In this document: one piece after another, positions 41,401-50,325 of the stretch
How the letters are laid out: each line of letters starts with the position of its first letter
Numbering within the stretch: the stretch's first letter is position 1
NCBI RefSeq assembly: GCF_963678635.1
Contig: NW_026970803.1
Span: forward strand, 1-52,327
Reading direction: 5' to 3'
Length of the DNA: 52,327 nucleotides
Origin: Symsagittifera roscoffensis
Lineage: Eukaryota > Xenacoelomorpha > Acoela > Convolutidae
Translations under genes and position numbers: made by a program
Notes under the pieces: model-generated
Databases searched by the model: none
What the model saw: the letters and a program-made list of their open reading frames with translations, nothing else
Told to the model about the DNA's origin: nothing

Positions 41401-44400
41401 CCTTCAGATTTTCGTTCTGAAGTATTTGGTGATATGTTTCTAAAACTTTGAACATTTCGTCTTTTGTTTGTGATTGCATAAAAACATCGTCTAAATAGGT
41501 GATTGCGTTTTTCTTGAGTATTAGTGGTCTAAAAATTTTGCTCATAAAGGCTGAAAATGCTGCTGGTCCTATGGATATTCCATAGAATAAGCGGTTGAAT
41601 TCATATTGTTGGTTTCCGATAACAAATTGTGTTAAACGTCGTGATTGTTCATCTAGTGGCATTTGATTGTATGCACTATTCATGTCGGCGGTTGTGAAGT
41701 ATTTGCCGTTTATTTTTGTTAAAATAACTTGTATTGGTTCAATGGGCCAATTACATTTTGATTCATCTATGAGTGAATTGAGGTATCTAGCATCGAGAAC
41801 GATTTTTAACGATTCTCCTTTAGCTAGAATGATAACGGGGTTGATGAATGTGTTGCCTTTTGGTTGTTCTTCTTTATTAACCGGTGATATAATGTTGTAT
41901 TGCTCTAAAATATCGAGTAATCTGTTTACTTTATCATGTAAGTGAATTGGTACTTTACTTGCTCTTTGTTTTTTGAAAACTGCGTCTGGTTTTAATGGGA
42001 GATGTAGTGATGAACTGATTTTGCCAACATCGAATTTTGATGTTGCATAGACTGATGAATATTGAATTAGCTGTTTGGCTAACTTTTCAAATTCGTCTTG
42101 TGTTATTTGTGAATGTTGGAAATTAAACATTGTTAAAAATTTCTGTTGGTCCTCTGTGTAGTTACTGATGTTGAATGTAGGTTTGAAATATGGAGTTTTT
42201 GTGAAATAATCCGTATTTCTGTTTTCGTTACTTATTATATTATTTATAGATAATTCTTCATTAAGAATTGTAGATTGGCAAATATCTAGTAATTGGAGTA
42301 TATTATTTACGCGATAGGCTTTTTCGTGTATTGGTGATATTGTTGCGTTGGTTTCACAATATCCTAAAAGTCCTAATGGTAATGTTACTTGGTAAGGTGT
42401 GTTGTTATAGACATGTAAGGAGATGATATCTGAATTCGAATTTTTCAAATATTTTATTGAAGAGATTGTGATTTTGAAAAATTTATGAATCGGTTTGAAT
42501 TCAAAATCTGACATATAAAATTTTTGTTTGTTTTGTGCTTTATCATATTGGTGAACTTGTTTGATTGAAAAATTATAGATGTTTCCTGATAGTGGTTTCA
42601 GGTGTTTTCTTTGTTGGTTAAATATCGGATAAAATTTTGAAAAGAATGGTGGTTGTTTATTCAATCTTTGAAAAAATGTTAAGGATGTTTCTTTTGTTTT
42701 TGTATATTTATCTTTGATTAATATTTTACTATTTAGTATGTTAATTGTTGGTATATACTTTGAAATAAATGGTATTCCAATGATATTATATTTAATATCG
42801 GTGATATGGAATATTTGTTTAAATGGCTTATTTAAAATTTTACTTTGTTCCATTGTTCTGGTAGGGAGGAGAAATAATTGGATTTTTCCGTAGTTTATCA
42901 ATGTTGATCCTTGTGCTGTCGCTAGTTTGCTGGAGGTTTCAAGAGGTGTTAGCTTTGGGTGTAAGATTTTTATTTCATTCCATGTGGGAATGTTTATTAT
43001 GTTTGATTCTGCTCCTGAATCAATTAAAAAATCTATTTCAAGGTCTGGTGGTTGAAATTCTTTATTTCTTGGGCTTTCTAAGAGAAATGGCATTGTCCAA
43101 ATTTTTTCTTTGGGTTGTTCTTTTTGTATATTTTGATAAATGTGGTTTGTATTCAAGCATTTTGTTTTGGTATTTTTATTGGTTTGATTTGTAGTGTTTA
43201 TCTCATTTGTTTCTTGCGTCGTTGGTGTGGAATTTATGGGTGTAGTGTAATGATTTTGAAGAATTTGTGATTGATTTTCATATATATGTGATGGAAAGGG
43301 TTGTTCATATATGACAGATTCATAGTCATTTTCGACTTTTATCATATTGATATCAAGAGTGTTTTCAGTATCACTTTCTGAATCTGATGATGTACAGTTT
43401 ATTTGATTGAGTTGTAACGTATCAGTTACTGTGTCATCAATACCTGGAGGGTCTGATGTTGTTTCTGGGTTAGCTTGTACTTGATTGATTTGTCTTTGAT
43501 GTTTAGGTGTACTGCTTCTGTGACGATTATTAGAGTTATTGTAGTGATTATTATTTCGGTGTGGTGATTGGGAATAATTTCGATAGCGATTATTATAACT
43601 TGGGTGTCGGTTTTGTGAATTATTTCGCGATCTGTTTTGGTAATTATTGTTTGGTCTGTTATAGTTCGATCTATTATATGAGTTATTCCTTGATCGGTTG
43701 TTCGGGTAATTCTGGTTTCGGTTGTTTGAATAACTTCTGTTTCGATTATAGGAGTAGTTTCTATTCCTATTGTATGATGAATTTCGTGATTGGTTGTTTG
43801 GATAATAGTTATTTCTTGATTGAGAATTAGATCTAGAAACAAATCGTTGTGTATTTGAATTTGATCTGGAGTAGTTATTTCGACTATTCGGTCTATTGTA
43901 GTGATTTTGTGATGAATTATACGTGTTTCTTCGTTCTGGTGATCTTCCTCTATAACTTGAGTTATATGGAGATTGATTTCTTGTATAGCTTGTATTGTTT
44001 GGGAGTGGTTTTCCTGAACTGTTGTTGCTGTATACATTTTTGTTTGGTAGGTTTTGATCTTTTTTCATGTATTGATAAAATGATTTATTTGGTTCTTTGT
44101 ATTTTTGAGGTTTATTTTGACTATCTTGTTGTTTTTGTCTACATTCGGAAATACTATGTCCGTATCGTCGGCAATAATTACACCATTTTTTGAAAGATGG
44201 TTTGCCTTTAAAGTTCGGGTTCTTTTCGTAAATATTGAGTATTTCAGTGATTTTTTCAACGAGATCTGTTTCTGATTCTTGTATATTATTAATATTAGTG
44301 GGAGTCGTTTCAATTTTGTTAACGTATTGTAATTTCAGATTTTCCGTTTCTTCTAATTTCATTGTGATTTCTGCTTGTTCTAGTTTGTCTACTAGTTTTC

Positions 44401-45233
44401 TAAAATCTAAATCGGGTTCTCGAATTGAAGAAGGATGTGATGCTCTCTTTTTTATTGCTATTTTCCTTAATTGTGGTGTTAAGGTCATCATTAAGATTTC
44501 TGTCATCTTAGTGTTTTTATAGTCATGTGTATTTAGTGAATATGCTTTTCGAACTAGTGTTTCGATTCTTACTGCTATTTGCTTGATGGTTTCGTTTGGT
44601 AATCTGCGAATTTCATTACATAAAACTCTTTGTTGTTGTTTGTTTCTTTCGGAGTCAAACATTTTTGAAAATTCTTGTGTAAATCTTTTCCAGTTTGATT
44701 TTATTTCTTGAGGTAGTACTGAAAACCATTTTTGGGCTGCGCCATCTAAGGTTGTTTGTATCAACGCTGTGCGTCGATGTATCCAGTTTTGATGTAGTGG
44801 CGTGTTAATTGGTTCAGGTCCAATATTTAAATTTAAATTTGCTGTTACTGCATTTAAGTAATCTTCTACAGAGTATTCAGGGTCTGTTCCTGTGAAAACC
44901 ATTAAGGGTTTATTTGATGTTATTGATGATCCACCCATAAGGTATGGATTCATTGTCATTTGTAATGATTCAGCTGCATTTGGCATTTGAGAAAAATTTG
45001 AAAGTTGGTTTCTTGTTATTTCATGTTGTTGAAGATAATACGGGAGTGGTATTTCATTTTGCATTTGTGATGGTTGATACGAGTGTGTAGTCATTGGATT
45101 TTGTTGTTGAATTGGTTGAAAAGATTGTGTATTAATTGGATTTTGTTGTTGAATTGGTTGTTGATATTGTGCATCTATTGATTGTGGAGAAAAATTTCTA
45201 TGGTTTGTACGTGTTTTCTGTATTCCTTGTCTA
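38483..45233 (-). CDS. pol: Gag-pol polyprotein, copy B, 5'-truncated
   Basis: Open from the truncation point at 45233 to the stop at 38483. The first internal ATG is at 45094, but in copy C the frame begins 537 codons further upstream, so that ATG is internal and not the natural start. Contains capsid, zinc knuckle, protease (DSGA), RT (YLDD), RNase H and DD35E integrase as in copy A. I saw three amino-acid differences from A in pol (near A positions 1587, 4216 and 4268) and two from C in gag. Lacking leader and LTR promoter, this copy cannot be transcribed from its own 5' LTR. Confidence 0.93.
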
Positions 45234-46309
45234 AATTGATTTTTAACCAGAATTGTGTAACAAAAATTGTTCTGATTTGTACTGAATTTGTCTTACAAAG
45301 TTTGAATTGATTAAATTATCGATATCAAACTCATGTTGTAAAATACGTTTTCTGAAATGGATTTCAGACATAACCATTTTTCGCCACAATGTGCGATGAT
45401 TTTTGAAAGTTTTTCCCGGAATCCAAAAAACGGCTGTTAATTTCAATATGATACCGGTGTCAACCCCCCCCCCCCATCCAGACATTTTTGAAGAGTTTCT
45501 TAAACTACGCCTGAGAACGCCCCCTAAATAGCGCTCCCCAGACAACGTACTTCATTTTAATTTAAAAAATTGAGAGGTGGGGTTAAATGTGGGAAAGGGC
45601 CCTTTGAAATGAACATCTTGACTGTAGAACTTAACGTTTTCAGCCGACGCCCAGCTGAGTCGTAAGAACACTCGTCTTTCAAAGTTTTCCGAATGTGACG
45701 TCACCAGAATAAGAACTTTGGCCGATGCCACTTTGGTTGTAGTATTGCATGGATTTTTCGTTTGGTTCACTATCCATAATTTGTGCTCTGCCGTGCCCCA
45801 CACGCGATCGAAATCATATAGCTAAAATATTAACAAACTTGCTGTTGCTGTTTCTGTTAACTTTTAAACCTCATTGGAAATTTCCATCGATTGTGGACCC
45901 ATCACTTGCCTTTTTTTGTGTTTTGCGTATAAAATCTAATATATATATATGCGCATTTGTGGATTAGGCCGATCCCGCCGATCTCAATGAAAATCGTCAT
46001 GATTTTCCAACAACGTCTTCAAAAAACTGAGTACTCAATGGAAACTCTTTCTTGAAATAAAATTGAATCGAAGACATGAAAAAATGCACAAAAGTTACAC
46101 AAAACTATTCATAGTCAATGCAGGCACAATTTATAGCTTCTCTGAAATTATAAGAAGCCAAAAAAATTATTACACAACTTCTCGTGCCTCAGGTCAAAGC
46201 CGTGGATACTCCAACTAGCCCTGTAGACAGTCTCAAATAGTTTTTATTACATAAAAATTTAGTAAACAATGCATTTCGGAGTTAAAACTTAAGTCGTATA
46301 AGAAAACAA

Positions 46310-46740
46310 GTATGCTCGTATCAGGGCGAAGCCTTCAATGTTCTGAAGGTCTTTTAAAGTCTATGGATTAGTGTTCGTTTTAAAAAAAATTGATGAGACT
46401 TTCAAAAAGAATTGAAAAATTATTCTTTCTCAGATTTTTTGCGAACACTATATCCCCCACACGCTATGTAAAGTACAAATTAATACATTCAGCATATAGC
46501 TAAGTAATAAATGAAACAATTAGCATGCCTGATTTAATTTAGAACGATTTCACAACTTTACGAAAAATAGTCACAGCTATCTTTTAAAAATTGAACTTAG
46601 GTCAACAATACCTTTCGGATGATATGACAAAATTCCGTCATAAATGGCTAGTTAAAAATTTGTTGCTGTCTGGAGAAAAAAAACACTCTAAGCACAAATA
46701 TTCCGTAACTTTCTTCGAAAGTTGGAACAAAAATATGGCA
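46310..46740. repeat. Diverged interspersed repeat, copy 2
   Basis: Colinear with 16290-16850 in the same orientation. A further weak match (GAGCAAAAATTTCGTTATT) near 47325 may be a third fragment. Confidence 0.6.
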
Positions 46741-47953
46741 AATTAGCATGGCTGAAAATGGGAACACTTTTGTGTGAGGCATGATAATTCGCTTTACACT
46801 TTCAACATAATAGATTAGGTCTCCAAAGTACTGCACCAATTTTACGTAGGTTCAAAGCTCTTTAGTAAAGTGCGTGGCACACCCGCCTGGGATCAATACG
46901 TATGTACGAGATTCAGAAACTGCTCCACAACTTTTTTTGCAAGTTGGTTTGATGAAGAAAAAACATCCCAAAAACATAATCGAAGCAAGAAAAAACTATT
47001 ATGAAAAATCATGATAGATTTCAAAAAACAAAACGAACAAAGCAAATTAGAATCTACTTAGATTTCATTAGGATCATTTAGTTTGTTTCAATTTTTTCAT
47101 TTAGTTCGTTTCATTTTTTTGAGGCCGAATTATATTTCTGACGGACGCTACATTTTAAAAGAAGTTAGAACTTTTGCGCGAGTTAATCATTTTGGCATTT
47201 GTAACCATCCATCACTTGACGAAAATAATTGTTATGTTGATCTTAGGACAGTTTCCATAACGTGTACAAAAACTTCATCGAAAACAGAAACTCAAAAGAA
47301 ACTGGGTTGAATAAAAAAACCACCTGAGCAAAAATTTCGTTATTTATTTACATTTAAAAATTTTTATTTAGAAGTGTAAACAAAAAAAGATCTAGCTTAT
47401 TAATGAGGAAAACATTTTCATTAGCAACTACGATGCGTCTAAATTAAATCCGCCCATTCAAAAACTTGCTCAAAAGTGTAATTTTAACAGACAACTTCAA
47501 GTAATATAGAGCAACTTCAAATAGGATAAAACAAAAATATTAACGTAAAAAAATATTAACAAAACAAATTGGAGGTATCAAAAAATTGTTTCACTCGCAA
47601 GACTTTGAAAAAACATAAGAAGATTAAGAAAAAATCGGGTAATAGTAAAAAAAAGGTTTCGGTAAAAAAAGGCAATTACGCAATGATCACGCATTTTCTG
47701 AAAACTCTGAAGGGGCATCAAACGTCTGTGAAGCTGGCAACATAAACGTATTCAATAAACGTGAACTTCAAAAATTTGGCCCGAAGTTAAAATGTAGCCG
47801 AAAAGTGTAAGTAGGCAACAGGTTATACTGCTGAGAATGACGTGCAAACAAATTTGAAAAAAGTAAGATAAAATTTTTTAAATTAAATTGAAAGGACCAT
47901 AATTCTAAACGATGTTTGCAATGGGACAAAACTTCCAAAGGAGTAAGTTAAAA

Positions 47954-47957
<4 letters not shown>

Positions 47958-47985
<28 letters not shown>
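47958..47985 (+). repeat. Run of 28 A
   Basis: Homopolymer. Could be the tail of an old retroposed sequence, but no target duplication or source gene is evident. Confidence 0.8.
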
Positions 47986-47988
<3 letters not shown>

Positions 47989-48058
47989 CTGGAAAAGTGT
48001 AGAAAAAATTTCTAGATCCGCTTCTACTCGCGTTAATAGGTACCAAAATGATCAAGCA

Positions 48059-48197
48059 TTACTCTAACCAACCGACCTCGTCGGGGTTCCGCGTTGACTC
48101 CTTCACTCTCTGCAACATAGCAAAACTGTCCGATGACTTGCTAATACTCTTCGGGGCTGCTCGATCAAACATCGTTACTACCATTGTTCTCACGTGC
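48059..48197 (-). pseudogene. Interrupted host ORF, C-terminal part
   Basis: Minus-strand continuation of the frame at 14776-14895, running from the left edge of the 5' LTR of copy C to TAA at 48061-48059. It is clearly richer in G+C than the surrounding A/T-rich DNA and encodes a mixed, charged stretch (Arg, Lys, Asp, Glu, Ser) without bias, as expected of a cytoplasmic or luminal protein segment. Phase across the insertion is preserved when one copy of the 4-bp duplication is counted. Confidence 0.4.
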
Positions 48198-48605
48198 TGG
48201 AACCTGATCTAAACTATATTTTATGATTGGATAAATTAAATGTTTTACCAATGTAAAGTATTTAATATTAACCAATCATGATCCATCTAACTAACAACCC
48301 ACTTATTTGTAAGTGCTGAAGTTACTTGTAATTTCAGCACCAGAGAGATTTGAATTTAACTTAGAAATTAGTTGGACTCTCCCGAGCACTTCAGCAGCCG
48401 CAATAAACCAGTATACCCTAGATCTATTGAGCCTAGCAGAGACTAGTTAAACAACCTGAGACTAGATAGTATAAGAGTAAGATTAGGATCGGTATTAGAC
48501 TAAGAAGTTGCACGAATCTATCCGGCCGAAAATAAGATAGCGTGACGAGCAGACGGTGTACCCTATCCGAAATTACTCTATGAGTTACACTCCAGTCCTA
48601 ACTCA
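48198..48605 (+). repeat. 5' LTR of giant element (copy C), 408 bp
   Basis: I found no difference from the LTR at 14365-14772. Preceded by ...CAC GTGC; the last four bases duplicate 14773-14776. Carries the same AATAAA, TATA-like and hairpin features as the other LTRs. Followed two bases later by a TGG-starting primer-binding-site candidate. Confidence 0.95.
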
Positions 48606-48607
48606 TC

Positions 48608-48625
48608 TGGTGCGACCATAAGTCT
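48608..48625 (+). promoter_or_regulatory. Primer binding site candidate
   Basis: TGGTGCGACCATAAGTC begins two bases after the 5' LTR. A PBS begins TGG because it pairs with the CCA end of a tRNA. I could not match the stretch confidently to a tRNA I know, so the primer is unassigned. Confidence 0.6.
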
Positions 48626-48693
48626 CGAACAAGACCTTATTAGATTAGAATTAACCAAAATTAGATTAGAAATTAGACAAAAACATTTACAAA

Positions 48694-48927
48694 ATGTTAT
48701 ACGACAATAATTTAATTGAAATGTCTCTCCGACTCAATAGATCCGAGCCAATATTCCGAACCATAATAGAACTACCCGGAATTGGAAGAAGACATCGAAC
48801 CAAAGACGACATACGACAAAGTAGAAACTTGCCGTATAGTTACATGATAGTTCGGCAAAAGCCAGAACAAACTTTTATATTTCGAATACTACTTGCAATG
48901 AATTTAGATTTCCATTTGCAAACATAA
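48694..48927 (+). CDS. Small leader ORF, 77 codons (uncertain)
   Basis: Starts at the first ATG downstream of the primer binding site and stays open for 77 codons. The product is basic and fairly regular in composition, without low-complexity runs, membrane segment or recognisable motif. In retroelement RNA such an ORF would be met first by scanning ribosomes, so it could be an accessory protein or a translation-control uORF. It exists only in copy C here, since B lacks the region, so conservation cannot be tested inside the window. It may be a chance ORF. Confidence 0.3.
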   Translation: MLYDNNLIEMSLRLNRSEPIFRTIIELPGIGRRHRTKDDIRQSRNLPYSYMIVRQKPEQTFIFRILLAMNLDFHLQT

Positions 48928-49256
48928 AACCTTGAAGTAAATCTTCAAAATCATTTCAGGCGCTAAACAAAATTAATATTATACAATAACGATTGATAAA
49001 AAGATCTAAGATCGTTTTCCTAAAATTCTGCAGTATTATACAAAACATGTTTGAAAAATATTTATTGGAAAATAAAAATAAAAATTAGTAGCATGACAAT
49101 AAATGGTTAGTAATCATAAATCATCCTGTTGTTCCAGCTTCATCACCTAAAACATAACAGCAATCATCAACTCACTAATATCATAAAATACTAAATCTTT
49201 CCTTTACACAAATTTAAAACCTCATTAAAACTTAAAGTCACTTAATTTTAAAACCA

Positions 49257-49281
49257 GATCATCAAGGCTTATCCTTGGATC
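49257..49281 (+). repeat. Leader hairpin repeat 1
   Basis: GATC-at-CAAGG-cttat-CCTTG-GATC: 5-bp arms CAAGG/CCTTG around a 5-nt loop, flanked by GATC on both sides. The same 25 bases recur at 49317-49341. Confidence 0.85.
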
Positions 49282-49316
49282 TTAAATCATTTTCTACTTC
49301 ATTACATTTTAAATTT

Positions 49317-49341
49317 GATCATCAAGGCTTATCCTTGGATC
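49317..49341 (+). repeat. Leader hairpin repeat 2
   Basis: Exact second copy of the hairpin at 49257-49281, sixty bases downstream. Sequence between the two is not repeated. Confidence 0.85.
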
Positions 49342-49857
49342 AAACAGAACAACTTTGTTCTCCCCCACCCACTTAATTAGTGTCTAACGACCTCAAACGT
49401 CGATTCACTACCCAACCCTTTCTAAAGACCCAAGACTAATAGAAATTTTTAAACAAAACTAATCATTCAAATTAGGATAAACAGTGAAAAACTTCGGTTA
49501 TTCATCCTTCACTTGATCCCCCCTCTTACCAGACCCAGGATAAATCTTAGACTTAGTAAGTTTAAAATAGTATCTAACGAACTACTCGCGTTCTAATTAT
49601 ACCTGAACCTTGTGGATCGATTTACTATTCTCCAACCCTTGAACACAATCACTACCCCTAAGTAAGATTAAGTAAGTTAACACCTTAGCTTATACTAGTC
49701 ACGAGAAAGTAAAAATCATTCTTCGGAATCGATATACTTTTCTCTCCAACCCTAAACAAATAGACCCAGGTTAAGCTAACCAAAAAATCGTAAGAACTAA
49801 CAGTTTAGGAAAATAGAAATCATTTAACAACCTTTTGCACCCGTCATCCTAAACCTT

Positions 49858-50325
49858 ATGTCATTTAAAAACCTAGGGAATAAACAAACAATCGTTTTAC
49901 ACAATTGTGAAATAGATAACAAAAAATACGACCTTGTAATCACACCTCATACACAAACAGTTGGATACATTCGAACAAAACGACAAACACTAAAGAGAAA
50001 AATAATCACTAAACAAAGACAAATAACACGAAAAAGATTTTCAAAAAATCGAAACGCATTTTCAGAATCAGAAACCAACAGTTTAGACGAACTCTACAAA
50101 CTAAAAGAATCAATAGATAAAAATTACCCACAACACGATCAATTATATTTTTCTGACTCAGAAACAACTTCAAATTCATCACAAAGAGGAAAAAGAAGAA
50201 TAAAAAAGCAGTATAAACACAAACCAGTACATCTATACAACTGGAATCAACCAATTCGACACATTAATAATTACATATTAACAGTCATCGAACGAAAAAA
50301 TGAGTTCAACGCACACCCCAGGTGA
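49858..50325 (+). CDS. ORF1, basic 155-codon protein overlapping gag start
   Basis: Starts at ATG 49858 and ends TGA at 50323-50325, 26 bases past the gag-pol ATG (50300-50302), in a different frame. The protein is strongly basic in its middle (several Lys/Arg clusters around residues 40-60) and again near 118-124, with a short acidic Ser-rich stretch at about residues 67-72 and 98-104. No membrane segment or known domain was recognised. The basic clusters suggest nucleic-acid binding or nuclear targeting, by inference only. Its stop codon sits in the intron-side bases of a good splice-donor sequence (CCCCAG|GTGACG, cut after 50320), so splicing there would remove the stop and could extend the frame. 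It is present only in copy C. Confidence 0.6.
   Translation: MSFKNLGNKQTIVLHNCEIDNKKYDLVITPHTQTVGYIRTKRQTLKRKIITKQRQITRKRFSKNRNAFSESETNSLDELYKLKESIDKNYPQHDQLYFSDSETTSNSSQRGKRRIKKQYKHKPVHLYNWNQPIRHINNYILTVIERKNEFNAHPR

Larger units (their letters stand above)
29906..45233 (-). mobile_element. Second copy of the giant retroelement (copy B), 5'-truncated
   Basis: Inverted copy of the same element. It starts at the left with its 3' LTR and reads leftward through 3' noncoding DNA, orphan ORF, Env, small ORFs and gag-pol. Identity to piece C stops at 45233, inside the N-terminal part of gag; there is no leader and no 5' LTR, and unrelated DNA follows directly. All reading frames present are open. 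A retrotransposon this young has no normal way to lose its 5' end by incomplete reverse transcription, because LTR elements integrate as full-length double-stranded DNA, so the break implies recombination, an excision or circle junction, or an assembly join. Confidence 0.93.
45234..48058. other. Host DNA between copy B break and interrupted ORF
   Basis: Begins abruptly where copy B is cut. Contains a 12-C run (45464-45475), a short AT microsatellite near 45940, the diverged repeat at 46310-46740 and a 28-A run. The small frames present (for example 45243-45545 on the minus strand) show no recognisable protein. Confidence 0.5.
48928..49857 (+). other. 5' leader, noncoding, with twin hairpins
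   Basis: About 930 bases with no credible gene. It contains two identical 25-nt inverted repeats exactly 60 bases apart (49257-49281, 49317-49341) and loosely repeated motifs ending in CCAACCCT at about 49410, 49630 and 49745. CCCAG|GTTAAG at about 49769 and ATC|GTAAGA at about 49789 could be splice donors. In retroviruses this region carries packaging and splicing signals. Confidence 0.6.

Noticed and set aside
45094-45096. ATG taken as the gag-pol start in copy B
   Set aside because: Copy C shows the frame begins 537 codons further upstream; this ATG is internal and only looks first because B is truncated.
48030-48197. tRNA or other RNA gene in the G+C-rich patch left of copy C
   Set aside because: No cloverleaf or box motifs; the patch is better explained as a coding exon on the minus strand.
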